In this document: piece by piece, positions 1 to 12,430 of the stretch | How positions within the stretch are numbered: the stretch's first letter is position 1 | How the letters are laid out: the number at the start of each line of letters is the position of its first letter | NCBI GenBank assembly: GCA_023213395.1 | Contig: CM041465.1 | Coordinates: 228,353,741 to 228,417,740 of the forward strand | DNA: 64,000 nt | Origin: Cycas panzhihuaensis | Taxonomy: Eukaryota > Cycadophyta | Reading direction: 5' to 3' | Made by a program: the position numbers and the translations under genes | Notes under the pieces: generated by a model | Databases searched by the model: none | What the model was told of the DNA's origin: nothing | The model's input: the letters and a program-made list of their open reading frames with translations, nothing else

Positions 1-1950
1 TATACCTGGTCAAATAGAAGACTAGGGAATCACTATATCCAGGTAAATTTGGATAGGGTTATGATTAATTATAAATGGGCCAATTTCCATAATGATATTA
101 GTGTAAACGCTCTTCTTAAGGTGGCGTATAATCACTCCCCTTTGCTGCTTGAATTTAATACCATAGAGAAACACCTTGGTGCTCCCTTCTATTTTGAACT
201 TATGTGGACAAAGCACCTAAAGCTTAGGAACCATATTGGGGAATGGTGGAGGAAACCAATAGCTGAGTATGCGATGTTTAGGTTCTCAAAAAAGCTAAAC
301 TGGGTGAAGAGACAAGTTAAAGCTTAGAACAAAGAAGTATATAGTAACATCTTTGAAGCAAAGCAATAAATTATTGGGGAGCTAAAAGAGATCGAGGGAA
401 GGATCCAAGAGGAAGGTAGATCCTAGATGTTGGATCTATCCGAGTGATTTGTTCTTAGAAATTTGGAAGATGTCCTTATAAAGGAGGAAATATATTAGAG
501 ACAAAAGTCTAAGGCCATCTAGCTAGCTGAGGAGGACATGAACATAAAGTTCTTCCATATAACAACCCTAAAGCATAGGGTGAGCAATAGAATAAGCAAG
601 CTAAATAATAAAGAAGGGGAAGAGAATAGGAAGGAGTCAGAAATTAAGAGTATAAAAATATATTATTTGAAGGAATTATTTGAAGAACCTGGATGCCAAG
701 ATATTGGGACAAAGGGGGACCTTATGAGATTAATGAGGAGTACAACAGGTTGTTGAAATAGTCGTTTACTATGGAGGAGGTAGAAGAGGCCTTTTTCGAG
801 ATGGAAAGGGAGAAAGCACCTAGACTAGATGGATTTCCCCCTGGGATTCTTTTAGGATTACTAAGACATAATTAAAGAAGACTTAAAAGTAACCTTAGAT
901 GAATTTCATGAGAAAAGGACAATATTGAAGGAATGGAAAGCTATAATTTTAGTTTTGATACTAAAGAAAGAGGGAACAAAATCGATGGAGGAGTTTAGAC
1001 CAATCAGTTTCTGTAATGTGAAGTATGAAATATTGGCAAAAATCTTGGCCAACATACTTAAGAAGTTTCTTCCTGTGATTATATCTCCAAACTAAGACAA
1101 ATTTGTAAAAGGGAGACAAATCTTTGATGGCAATATAATTGTTCATGAGACGATTCATTATACCTATCAAAGAAAAGAGCTAGGTATGATTATGAAAATC
1201 GATCTTTCTAAAGCATATGATAGAGTGTCATGGGACTATTTAATGGACTACCACCAAGTTTTCAGGTTTGGGGACGTTTGAAGGGAGTGAATTGTATGTT
1301 GTATCTCTAAGCCCCAATATTCGGTCCAAATTAATGGCAGCTCGACAACTTTCTTTCCCAGTTTTAGAGAGCTAAGGCAAGGGGATCCCTTATCTCCCTA
1401 TTTATTTATTATTATGGCAGAAATTTTGGGGAGGGCAGTGGAGGAAGTGAGGAGAAAAGGCTTGATACCGAGGATAAAGCCCACCTCATGAATAGATAAT
1501 ATAGTTTATTATCAATTTGTTGATGATAATGTTTTATTAGGGAAGGTCATTGTAGGCAAAGCACAAGCTATTAAAGAAGGCCTTCAAAGTTTTGAGAGAA
1601 CCACAAACCATAAAATAAATTTGGAGAAGAGCAACGTCTTCTTCGTAAACACTAAGGAGAGACTACAAAGAAAGATTTGTAGGATGCTGGAAATGCCCAT
1701 CCAATCCCTGCCCTCTACTTATTTAGGGATGGCCCTGTTTATTGGAAAAATGTCTACGAACTATGGAATCCTATTGTTGATTGGAAGTAAAGGAAGTTGG
1801 TAAGATGAAAGGGATCCTTGCTTAGTCAAGGTAATCAAGTCCAATTATTATCTACTTCTCTTTAGAGCATCCTAGTATACATGATGTTGATATTTAGGAT
1901 ATTGACTAAGGTTATAGTGATCTTGGAAGGTATCAAAAAAATACAATGAT
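1..1950 (+). pseudogene. L1-type LINE ORF2 fragment (family A, copy 1)
   Basis: Decayed endonuclease-reverse transcriptase of a plant L1-like non-LTR retrotransposon, entering from outside the window. The C-terminal part of the apurinic endonuclease domain is at 49-327 (DRVMINY, NHSPLLLEF). Reverse transcriptase blocks follow: FRPISFCNVKY near 990-1025, GRQIFDG near 1120, KIDLSKAYDRVSW near 1200-1235, and the catalytic FVDD box near 1515, still intact. Stops and frameshifts break the frame throughout. Similarity ends near 1950, so the zinc-finger and RNase H tail are missing. The copy at 35.8-43.9 kb on the other strand has the same motif order and close protein similarity, so the two belong to one family. 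Confidence 0.85.
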
Positions 1951-1959
1951 TAAAGTAAG

Positions 1960-4900
1960 CTAAGGATTTTCTGATTTCCACTTGTGTTCCTTTGGTAGCA
2001 TTACATTCTATTATGAACTTTTGTATTTTTACTTCCATTCCTTTCCAGAAAACATATCCTAAATTTGTTGGTAGGTTTTATTAATTATGGTGTGGCCCCT
2101 GATTACAGAACAATGTGCTTCTTCTAAGATCTTTATTTTTATTGCAATGGTTGTGGGAACTAGTACCTTTCCTTTCCTTAAGATTAATTTCCCATGAAGA
2201 TTGTACTTAGTATAGTTTCTCTTTTTTATCTCTTGTAAAGCTACTTGAGATGGAGCATCGTCTATATACTTGTGAACAAACTCTTTGATCCATTTAGGAG
2301 TGATTACAGTAATGCTCTGTTGAAGATTGGCCATCTTTATGATTTCCTAGTGGTACTTTAGATAAAGTATCTACAATAACATTTTCTTTTTATTTTTTAT
2401 AGATGATTAAGAGATCAAAGGCCTATTACTTGCTCACTTATTTTTATTATTCATATGATAATGATACTTAGCCAATAAAATATTTAAAGCTATCATGATA
2501 TATATTGGCTATGAATTTTTTACTCAACAAATATTATCACCATTGATATATGGTGTGCATGATAGCTGGCATTTTCTTATCACAAATCAGCTTGAGACAT
2601 TCACGGGTGTTAACCTTAATATTTTCATATGCTAACATATGCCCTTCTTATAAAAGTACTACTTCTATTCCTAATCTTGATGCATTACATTTAATGGTGA
2701 ATGGATAGGAAAAGTCAAGCATTGTCAAAAGTGGAGCTTTGGTCATTGATGCCTTGAGTTCCTAAAAAGCTCCTTTTGCCTCTTGGGTTTAAATAAATGC
2801 ATCTTTCTTTGTCAAATCTATTAAAGGGGTAACTATGTATACATACCCTTTAATAAACTTATATATGAACCTTACTACTCCCAGAAATTTGCAAATCCTA
2901 GTTATATTTTTTGGAGTGAGCTAGTTGATGATTACTTCAATTATTTTCGAGTCAATTTTTACCCCTTCTAGTATGATGATATGACCCAAATATTCTAACT
3001 TTGTCTAGCCAAATATATATTTGTTCTTGTTATCAAATAATTGTTGTTCCTAAAAGAGTTATAAAATGGTACGAATATGCTCCAAGTGCTCCTACCAAGA
3101 TTAACTATAAATTAAGATATCATTAAAGAAAATTAGAACAAACTTTCATATATATGGATTGATAATCTAGTTCATCATACTTTGAAAAATTGTTGGAGCA
3201 TTTGTTAATCTAAAATGCGTGACTAAAAATTCAAATAATCCCTCATGAGTACCAAATGCCATTTTATGAGGATCTTTTGCCTTAATGTGGATTTGATAAT
3301 ATTCGGGCCATAGGTCAATTTTAGAGAAATATCTTACCCTATGTAATTCATTTAGTAAATCATTTATGCGAGGAATTAGATATCTATTTTTGATGGTTAG
3401 CTTATTCAAAGCTTAATAATCTCTACATATTTGGTATAATCCATCTCTTTTTTCTAGAAAGAAAGTCTAAAGAAGCAAATGGACTGGTGCTCAAAATGAT
3501 GACACTCTATTGGAGGAGCTCTTATATAATGTTCTTAATTTCCCGTTTAAAGTGAAATGGATGATGGTATGGTCGAATGTTAACTAGAGCTGATTGTGGC
3601 GCTAGCTTGATATCATGCTGATGCCCACAACTTTGGGGTAATTATACAGGAAATTCTTCAAACACCTTGTTATACTAATCAATGAGGAACTGGACCTTAG
3701 TTGGAACTTCTTCTAGTACTAGTTTATAATAAGGAAGCATAAAGGAAATGAGGTTCTTCCATAGTAATTTCTCCATTTACTAAGATAATACCAACTATGT
3801 CAATGGTATATTTGGGGCTTGTAATTTGTATTTATAACTTTTATGGTAGAAATACATGAATTATTTTCTATAGTTGGTGGTAATGTTGCCTAAAGTTTGT
3901 AACCATTAAACTCCTAGAACTACATTAATGGCACCAATTTGCATGGCAAATATACAAGATGTGGTGGTATAATCTCCAATTTATAAATTTACCTATTGGC
4001 AATATCCCCTACAAGGCATGGTTCTCCTATTGGCAAATAACCACTTAAAAAATATTTTGTGGCTTAATATAGAGTCCTAATTTCTTTGTTGTAAGTCAGT
4101 TTATGAAATTGTGGGTACTCCCACTATCTACCGAAATTGAAATTCTCATATTTTTAATTACCCCTAAAAACCTTAGGGTCTGAGGTGCATGAACCTCCTT
4201 GATAATTACTTGGAGTGAAATCTATACATTCTCTGGATTGGTAATTATGAGGTCATCGATTTTAGTTTTATTTTCATATGCTTAAACTTCTTCATCTGCT
4301 CTATTTGGTATATTTTCTTCTTCATTATTTATCATAAATATATTCCTAACAGAACATTTATGATCTATGTTATACTTTCCTCTACAATAGAAATAAGTTC
4401 CATTCCTAATATGCTTAGCCTGTGATATATGTTTCTCTTTTTTCTCAACAGTGGGAGCCCCAACTTTTATCCCTAATTGAGTACAATTTGGTTGGAATTT
4501 TTAGTTGGGATATCTTGGAGGTTCAATTCGATGAGCAAAATTTTGCATGCTCTCTCTAAACTCAACTTTGATGTTCCAAACATGTTGAATGGTTTCGTTG
4601 AGAAAGCTTACATCTAAAGTCTTTAGGCCCTTGCAATATATACTTTAATTAAAAATATTTCATTAATATTAGTTTTTATTAAGCGATGCAAGGCTTGAAA
4701 CTATTATGTATAAGCTTGTATTCACCTTGTCTATTATAGTCTTATGAGCTAAGCGAAGTAATTTCTGTCGGAAGTATCTTCAGATTGCTCAATTATACTC
4801 TTCTTCAGGAAAGACCAATTAAAATGGCTCACCCCTTCGTAAAATCTCTCTTATAAGTGATACTGTTTTAGGGCTTTTCCATAAACATATAGAGCGACAG

Positions 4901-5345
4901 CCACTAATTTCTCTTTGTTAGTTAAAGGGGTTGCATTGAAGGAGATCTCTAATTATAACATTCAACTATAAATATCCTTGATTTGTTAAACTTTTTCAAA
5001 AAGAATTTAGTTCCTTTGAGTCTTGGGCCAACTTGATCTTCTTAATCATTCTCTTCTTTCCTTATGTACTCCTGTGATTTCTGACATCTTTAAGGACCCG
5101 TGTTCAATGGTTGAGTCAAGAGTATATCCATAATATATTGAATATCCCTTTTCATTTGCTTGAATTAGTTGGATAACAGAGCTACACTGTTGTTAATTAT
5201 ATCCACCCCTTGAGACACATTTATAGTCGTCTCTAAGGCTTGATTCACTATTTTGTTAGAGGCAATGGATTTCCCTAACCTAAGTTCCATTATAGGAAAA
5301 AATTATACCTAGTTTTCTTAAGGAATACCTTCTATTTCCTGCTTT
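1960..5345 (-). pseudogene. Ty3/gypsy gag-pol remnant
   Basis: Decayed polyprotein of a Ty3/gypsy LTR retrotransposon, read right to left. Gag-like sequence lies at about 4.5-5.3 kb and a degenerate zinc knuckle (YCRGKYNIDHKC) near 4,345-4,395. The retropepsin motif VDSGSTHNFIN is near 4,100-4,132. Reverse transcriptase at 3,167-3,409 reads YLIPRINDLLNEL, RYFSKIDL, TNAPTIFQSMMN. An HHCC integrase N-terminal segment is at 2,059-2,334. Many stops interrupt it. The integrase core and 3' LTR are absent because the left side meets the LINE fragment. A primer-binding site and the end of the 5' LTR lie just right of the gag end, confirming the orientation. Confidence 0.8.
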
Positions 5346-5349
5346 GAAA

Positions 5350-5367
5350 TGAAACTTTGATACCACT
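5350..5367 (-). other. Primer-binding site (tRNA-Met type) of the gypsy remnant
   Basis: On the minus strand the LTR end (TTCACTACA) is followed after AG by TGGTATCAAAG, which matches the usual plant primer-binding site complementary to the 3' end of initiator tRNA-Met. Confidence 0.65.
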
Positions 5368-5760
5368 TGTAGTGAATGTTATAGGGCGAATTTGGTAATT
5401 ACTATTACATAACTCTAATGACAGATAAACACCTAAAATATACCAATAGACTAGGATAATATTACAACAATAAAGAAGGAATATAACATCAATACAAAGC
5501 ATGTAATTATGAAAGATAAATAGTATATACTAATGACAATTTAATATGTACAATGTTACCCAAATATACTAGGGAGTAAAGTTGAAGTTGTGGTCCCTCT
5601 TTGAGGCGAGGTGTCCTCCACAATTACTGCCCAAAGGCTAAGTTTATAGTAGTCCCTCATGCTCTGATATGATGCCCTAATGTCGCCCATCTTCCTCTTT
5701 GAATAGGTGCTTAAACAACCCTTAAGATGGCTAGACATAACCCCTCTTGAAGCCTGCTAA
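5368..5760 (-). repeat. 5' LTR of the gypsy remnant (right edge uncertain)
   Basis: The LTR end next to the primer-binding site is placed at 5368, where the plus strand begins TGTAGTGAATG. The far edge cannot be fixed because no second LTR copy survives in the window. The DNA from here to about 6.1 kb is AT-rich and shows no gene. Confidence 0.4.
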
Positions 5761-6119
5761 AAACTCTTGGGAAGTCAACTAGAACTCATGAGTGCAATGA
5801 GATTGAATTCTCCTATATTGAAGTCAATTTTCCAGATCAAAAGGAGGTAAACCAGATAACTTTTTAGGATATCTAGATTGCTATAAATTTTGTTTGTTTA
5901 TAAATAAGTGTATATGATGCTTATTAAAATTCTTGGAAACTAAATCTCATTTGAAACCCATGATGTTTTGATGATGGGATATAGTAGATATAAGAAAATA
6001 AATATTTAAGTTTGTAAGGGTTTCTTTTAGCCTAGCATAAAGTTATATATTGTTACATATGGTAGAAGTTGTTTACAATGCTAAAAAGAGAAAGCTGAAT
6101 TATAACCTTTATAAATTCC

Positions 6120-6720
6120 AAACTACAAAGGGGAAAAAATATCATTTGTTTTAATGGCAAGATTGCCCATGATAATTAAAAGGAATGATTCCATTATGGT
6201 GGTCATAGACAAATTGACTAAAGCAACTAACTTCATTTTAGTTTTAAAAATTCATAATATAAAAAAAGTGGCTAAAATTTTACTTAAAGTGTTAATCATA
6301 GTATGCAAGATTCTCAAAATTATACATACTTTAGAAAACTTTTATTTAAAATCATAAGTTTTCAATTAGAATACAGTATGGTCTATTGTTCTCAAATGGA
6401 TGGGTAACCAAATAGGTCAAACTTGAAAGACATGTTGAGAATGCATGTAGTTGACGAACTCTATAGTTGGGAAGATTACATCTTATATATACTTGGTCAA
6501 ATTTACCCATAATTATAATAATTATAAGAATTCCAATAAAATTCCACAATTTAAATTTAAGACTCGCGAGGGTTTTTTGGGTTTTAAGTGAAACTACAAT
6601 TTTCCGAGTTGAAGCCCACAAAAATATTCGTTGCATCAAGGAAAATGAGACTCGAGTATAATGGCCCTTTTGAAATTACGAAGATTGATACGGTCCCATA
6701 TGAGCTTTGGCGCCCTGGCA
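6120..6720 (+). pseudogene. Ty3/gypsy integrase fragment
   Basis: Translated pieces match the second half of a gypsy integrase. Around 6,154-6,260 there is MVVIDKLTKATNF, corresponding to the family motif W-VVDRLTKSAHF. Around 6,645-6,720 there is EYNGPFEITKIDTVPYEL, corresponding to the GPFEI chromodomain-proximal block near the end of gypsy pol. The middle is frameshifted and shortened. It runs opposite to the gypsy remnant at 2-5.4 kb, so it is a separate or inverted fragment. Confidence 0.65.
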
Positions 6721-6863
6721 CACTGAAAAGGCTCACAGTGTATCACATATATACACAAACAAAATGTGATCTTCAATCATATCTTCTTTCAGGAAGTCCA
6801 TGTTTATTCTCCGCCGATTTCTGATTATATTATAGCTTTCGCAGCGAAAAACTTCCCTCGTAT
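6721..6863 (+). promoter_or_regulatory. Possible promoter / 5' leader of the RNase H1-like gene
   Basis: Short stretch between the gypsy fragment and the RNase H1-like ATG. It has an AT-rich TATA-like run (ATTATATTATAG near 6,824-6,835) and several CpG dinucleotides near 6,810-6,860, unlike the CpG-poor transposon DNA around it. Promoter function is an inference. Confidence 0.25.
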
Positions 6864-7226
6864 ATGTATTCCACTGCTGCTATTTCGTTGGTGAACTGGT
6901 TCAGGGCGGGAAGACCATTACACGTATTACTATCTATAGAATGTATAGAATGCAGAGGAAGAAGAAGTTTAGGGTTTAGAGGAATTCAAAGCCTTTTTAC
7001 TGGTATGAACCGAGGCTGCGATGATGATGTAGAGCATCGAAATCAATGGAAAATACGGCACACAAATTTCAATGTTGCTGCTTCTTGCATTTCACCGTTG
7101 TCTGCTATTCATTTGTTAGCAATAGCGCCGATGTCTCCCAACAAGAACCAGACGAAGAAATTCTACGTGGTTCGTAAGGGTAAAATCCCGGGCATTTATG
7201 ATACCTGGGGGGAGTGCAAGCGCCAG
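6864..7226 (+). CDS. RNase H1-like protein, first exon (hybrid-binding / viroplasmin-type domain)
   Basis: Best host-gene candidate in the window. From ATG 6864 the frame stays open for 121 codons. Residues about 1-85 are rich in Ser, Arg and hydrophobics and poor in acids, which would suit an organelle-targeting presequence. Residues about 95-121 read KKFYVVRKGKIPGIYDTW then GECKRQ, the signature of the RNA/DNA hybrid-binding domain at the N-terminus of eukaryotic RNase H1 (related to caulimovirus viroplasmin). A second ATG at residue 90 (MSPNKNQ) could start a non-targeted form. The exon ends in phase 0 at a consensus donor, exactly where this domain would continue. The rest of the domain and the RNase H catalytic domain are not found downstream, so the gene either has very long introns or is truncated. 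Confidence 0.7.
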
Positions 7227-7232
7227 GTAAGT
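7224..7232 (+). other. Splice donor site CAG|GTAAGT
   Basis: CAG followed by GTAAGT is a perfect plant 5' splice site. It lies in phase after the codons for ECKRQ, in the middle of the hybrid-binding domain, so it marks the end of the first exon. Confidence 0.7.
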
Positions 7233-7875
7233 GCTTCTGCATCTTGGTTTATCCGTTACTTTTGGCATATGCTAAAATTTGCAGATAGGTTTAATATACA
7301 CGAAATATTTGCTGATTTGGATAAAACACTCGATGTTTCCACTCGAGCAAGAAATAGCAGGTCGTGGTTTGGCAAACCAAACTGCACTCGCCGCAATTGA
7401 TGCCCTGAAAATGTTCCTAAAACAATTCGGCCAGTCTAAAAACATGGACACATATCTATAGGGTTTGGAAATAATGATTCAATTTAACATCATGACAAAA
7501 ATTGGGCGGCCTTGAAAACCCACCACCTCCACCCCAATGCCGTGATCATAGTTTTTCTGAAAGTTGGCCAAGCGCCCTGCCAAAATGCCTTAAAGTCACC
7601 GCCTCAAAAGAATGCAGTAATCTGCTAAGGTGTTAGAGAGATGCAGTGCATTTAAGGCACTTTGGTAGGGTGCACAGGCCACAGGAGAAATCTGCTTACC
7701 CTGCATCCTGGCCTCAAATGTGGTCAACCAAATGGCTGCAGTTCTCCTCACTGCATTGGAGAACACGGCTGCGGTTCAATTGACTGTCATTGAGGTCATT
7801 TTATAGGGCGGATAGGCTATCTTCCCCTTTTTTGGGGGGGGGAAAACAACTAGATAAAGTTCCCCTATCCTTTTC
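7233..7875. other. Putative intron / intergenic DNA
   Basis: No convincing exon is seen. A short plus-strand frame (7,279-7,461) has no recognisable domain. A G run interrupts the sequence near 7,833-7,842. This may be intron of the RNase H1-like gene. Confidence 0.3.
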
Positions 7876-8241
7876 ATGAATAATGGCATGAATATGTTCA
7901 TAATTACAGGTACTGCTACAATGAACATTGATTACATCACAAATTATAAAAAATTCTCTCGTTGTTACAACGTTCATCATGAGACAATAAGGTGCGTGGG
8001 TGAGGTAGACCTTAACAACAGTAAGCCTTTAAGACCAGAGGAAAAAGCTGTAAACTTTGATTACATCACAAACTATAGAAATTTATCTCATTGTGACAAG
8101 GTTCATCACGAGACAGGAAGGCGCATGAGTGAGGTACACTGTAAAACCAGTAAGCCTTTAAGACCAAAGGAAAACAAGCTGTATCCTCAATGTTCTCTGG
8201 GAGTGGATCTAGGAGCCTCTGGTTCTTCCTACCATTGTTAG
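7876..8241 (+). CDS. Hypothetical ORF with a duplicated 43-residue unit
   Basis: A 121-codon frame that I do not recognise. Residues about 19-61 and 62-103 are two copies of one unit: each begins DYITNY, has VHHET in the middle and ends SKPLRP(E/K)E. The DNA copies are 129 bp apart and have diverged at many bases, yet both stay open in the same frame. An AG acceptor-like site (TAATTACAG) ends near 7,910. Joining it directly to the phase-0 donor at 7,226 would meet a stop, so it is not a simple second exon of the RNase H1-like gene. It may be an old tandem repeat open by chance or a lineage-specific exon. Confidence 0.3.
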   Translation: MNNGMNMFIITGTATMNIDYITNYKKFSRCYNVHHETIRCVGEVDLNNSKPLRPEEKAVNFDYITNYRNLSHCDKVHHETGRRMSEVHCKTSKPLRPKENKLYPQCSLGVDLGASGSSYHC

Positions 8242-8689
8242 GCTCAGGGTGGAGATGAGGTGCGGAATTCAGAGTGTAGCAGCTACCGGTTCATCCCATC
8301 ACACTTAACCAGTAGTTGCATGGATTTTTTGAGGTATATCCCATCCATCAAATCGCTGCCGCTACTCATGCTTCAGCTTCTGCTGCGGGAAGAGCCAGGT
8401 TCATGATTAGGGGGGTTTCTGCCAATGGTACAGGATGCAGCACCCTAGAATTCCGTGACATGAAGTAGGTGGTTTGTATCCATCTGCAACTTCTTAGCTG
8501 GTACTTTGATCTGCATGTCACAGTTAGCTAAAATGGTAGCCCAATTTTGGTTAGACATCACATGGCTTCATTATCCATGAACAAATGCATAGATATTTCT
8601 ATTTTTCCGTATAGCAAATAAACATTCATAGATATTTTTATTTTTCTATTTTACCATATAGCAAATAGACATTCAATTTTGAGCACTGG
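8242..8689. other. No recognised gene
   Basis: Unique-looking DNA between the duplicated-unit ORF and the LINE remnant. A short imperfect AT-rich repeat around 8,600-8,665 repeats the phrase CATAGATATTT. Confidence 0.3.
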
Positions 8690-11600
8690 GAAAGCTGTGT
8701 GGTGTGTTCTAGAACAAGGCCCATGTCCCCTAAGATAGTAGAAGTCCAACTAAATTGGTAAAAGGCCATTGGGTTGGTGAAGTTTTGAGTCCAGTTCCAA
8801 AAAATTTTAGCAAATGGTCACCACCTGAACAAATGTGGGATAGTTTCTCTTTTGCACACATCTGGCATGAGGCATTTGTCACTGTCATTTTAGAGAGTCT
8901 AACTTTGGTAGCTAGGCCATGGTGAAGAATAGACTAGGCGGAGGTTGCTTCTTAGGCTCCACAAGTGCTTCCCATATTCTTTCAAATTTCTTGGACCGCA
9001 TAGAGGGAGGGCCATTCAAGCTCCAAATTTTGTTCATCCTTCCCACAATGTTAATAGGTGGATTCAGAAAAGCATAAATCGAGTTAGCAAAGTGCCTGAT
9101 GAGGTTCTTACAAACCTTCCATGCCTAGTCTTCCCACCAAGGCTAAGTTGGAATTACCATGAGTTTGAAATAGGTTCGCAATCTCTAGTTGCATTATGGA
9201 TAATCTATTTGCATTATTTAAATTAAGTTTTCTTTCCATGATGTCCTATGGCTTGGAATTATCCTTCATGTGGTGATGCAAATCATGGGCAAATTGTCCT
9301 TTCCTATCAAACCCAAGGCTTTTTAACTACAAGACTTTTGCCAAGCAGGAGCCATCCCTTTGAGTGATTGGTGACTACCAAATAGAATCTTACCTTATGG
9401 TAAAGCATTTTTCAGGTTCCCTACCTCTCTAGAAAATGAATTTCTTGCTGATCTTCTAAGCTTTTCAAATGCCTTTTAAACATGGAGGTACTTGCCACTT
9501 TGAGAACTAGAGTAGTCAACAATAAGGTTTGGAGGGATAAATTCTTCCATCCTTGCTTATTGGTAGGAGCTTCTATCACAATATCATGCCTAATAAGGAA
9601 CTTCCAATTTCTTGGGGCTTGTAACGCTCTCATAGTCCATTTATCACAAAGGGCAATGATCCTTTGAATGCCTGAAACTCCTAGACCCCTTTCATTCTTG
9701 GGGAGATGGTAAGTACCCCAATTTACTCCATGAGAACCTTTTTTGTCCTTAGCACTAGACTATAGGAATATTCTGAGAAGTCTTATGAGCTTGAGGTAGG
9801 TTAACACGCATGTGTGATTGATAGCACTTTAATACAGGTTTGAAGCTTGCCTAGTAAGCTCATGTGTTTTGTGTTCTAATACTTTGATTTCTTCCATGCT
9901 CTAACTGCTACAACTTCTCACATTGCAACAAGAGAGTCTTCAAAACTACAAGGGATATTAAGAAATTTTAAGATCTCACAAAGTTTGATTGAGGCCCAAT
10001 CAAATTCGGGGGGCCATTATGAGGGAAACATTGGGCCTTTCCCAAAAACAACTTGTTTTGTTTCCATTGGATCCTAGGGGTCAAATCCAAACAAAAGGTT
10101 TCTAAACAAGGCATAGTGTGACCTATTTCTTCTTTATCAACAAGTAGTGTAAAAAAGGAGTTAGTTTCAAAGTGCCCATTGATCATTTGATGCTTACCAT
10201 CATTTTGGAGTGGGATACATCTAATGAGGCTTGAGTTGCTTTTGGGAACTATCAAGCAACCTATGGAATGCATAACTAAGACATACATGCATGGGGGTAA
10301 ATGACATCCTTGTTGAATGGGTCTACAAGGATCATATCTTGCTCCATTGATGGAGATGTAGGTAAAGCATTATTTAAAAAGGTTTGCATCATCAAAACAA
10401 ACAACAGCCCAATATTAAGGCCTTCTAGCATGCCAAGTATAAACGGTCACTCCACTTTCACATATGCTTTTTGAAAATTAAATTTCATAAAGAAAATGTT
10501 CACACCTATCTTCATTGACCACTGCATACCTTCCCAAACTGCAAGAAAATTGTCTAGTATGTATCTTCCCCTAATAAGTCTTGTATGCTTTGGTCTTACA
10601 CTTTGAGGTAGTAAAAACTTGATTTTTTTAGCTATGGTTTTGGCAAAGATCTTGTAGGAGACATTTGTCAAAGTAATGGGCCTCCAATTGGTAATGAGTT
10701 TTGGATCCTCTCCTCATAGCCTTGCTTCCCCTCCCCCTCCCCTCCCCTTTTCTCTCTTTAAGCATAGGCCCAGTGTATCCTTAGTTAATTCTAGCTCAAA
10801 GTGAGCCATCTCTAAATGCTTTTCTATAGATCTTAAGAAGGTTTGGACCAATGAACTTCCTAGTTGCCTTGTAAAACTGAAAGGGAAGGCCATCCAATCT
10901 AAGGCATTTTTTTTTTTTCTTTTTTCTTTTTTGGCCATTTCAATAATGGATTAGTTAGTTCGTCTAGTTTGATAGGCAAATCACATTCAACAGCTTGTAG
11001 CCTTGTAAGCTTTTTGGGGATTACATCTCTGCACTTTTGCATGGCTTCTATACTAGCCTAATAGTCTCCTTGAGCTAAGAGGATTTGGGGTAGTGGTTGA
11101 CAAGGGCTTAGGCTATCTCTTCCTTATTTCTAAGTCTATCTGACTACTTGTTGATGGTTGACATTTTCTTTAATGTTGGTTTCTTCCTTAGGGCTCTAAA
11201 GAAGAATTTAAATCAATTGTCTCCTTCCTTGATCTAATGGATCCTAGCTTGTAATTGAGCTCCCTTAGCCCTCCTAATCCCATTGTCCTTCATAGCATGT
11301 GCTAGTTTGGATGCTTTCTCCTTGAGTATTCTATCAAGGGTGAGGCTTCTGTTTGCCATAACATTTTAGGTCAAACATTGTTCTAGCAATGGCATGCTCT
11401 TACTAGGTTACCCATCTTGTAGCACTTAAGGGTATAGGGCATATGTTTTAATCTCTTTTTATGCTCTAACAACGAGTGAGGCTTTCAAGGTGTGAAACAT
11501 TAAGCTTGGAGGTAGAGTTCTTGAACATGTGCTTGTTCTCACCCTAAAATATGCGAAAGGAGATAAGACTGCGGTCTAAAAGTTTGGCATGATTCACCAC

Positions 11601-12430
11601 CCTAGCAAATCTTCTTTCATCATATTGGAATTTAAAGTTCAACACCCCAACGTGCCTTCTTTCATCATATTGGAATCTAAAGTTACCATCGCTAGATATT
11701 AAAGCTTGATTTAGTCTTCTGAACACTTGATCATGTTTCTACCTAAAATTGGACTATATGAATTGTTGTTCATGATTCTTATCTCTTCTATGCCTTTTAG
11801 GATCACACAACTGTAATCTAGCTTACATTTGATGCCATTGGAGCCTCTCTTCGTTGAGCCATTTAAAAGGCAGTTTCCTAACTTTGTCGTCATCATCCTT
11901 TATCACATTGAAATCACCACGAACTAAGAGGCACTTGGTAGCTCTTCTCTCAATCATACCCATAATTTTGCCCTTTCCATTCGCAAGTTAGAGGCATAGT
12001 TCTTGGCAATGCCAAAAATCATGTTCTTCACATATGGTAAGACCCAAATCACCCTATTTGGGGGGATCTAAACCCTATGAGGCTATATATTTTGACGATG
12101 TAATATAGCCATAGTCACCCTTTTTTCCCTCCTCATGCTTAGTATAGAAAGATAAGGCCTTGGCTAGATGACTAGAAGTGAGGATTGGAATTTGTAAATC
12201 AATGGATTCTTACCTTAACATCCTAACCATACTTTTCTTGCATGGGTTATATAGGCCTCCAGGATTTTAGTGTATAGTTTTCAACATTGTGAAGGATCTT
12301 CCTCCATAGTTAGCATCTCATTCTTATTATCATCCTGCTCCAGGGCAATGACTTCATATTTGTTGGAGATGACTATAAAGGTTAGCCTCATGGAACCTAA
12401 TTTGTCATTGAGGTTGTTGTCAAGCGTGGC
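8690..12430 (-). pseudogene. LINE remnant (family B)
   Basis: Heavily decayed non-LTR retrotransposon read right to left. The zinc-binding zf-RVT tail is near 8,790-8,880 (CKRETIPHLF-like). A reverse transcriptase block at 10,447-10,671 reads NVSYKIFAKTIAKKI, then GRYILDNFLA, then FNFQKAY, where the usual catalytic Asp of LDFEKAYD is replaced by Asn. The endonuclease-like part lies at about 11.5-11.9 kb and contains a small duplication of FQYDERR. Its motifs differ clearly from family A at 1-1950 and 35.8-43.9 kb. Stops throughout show it is not functional. The 5' boundary near 12.4 kb is approximate. Confidence 0.7.

Noticed and set aside
8945-9226. 93-codon plus-strand ORF
   Set aside because: It overlaps the LINE family B tail on the minus strand and has no features of its own.
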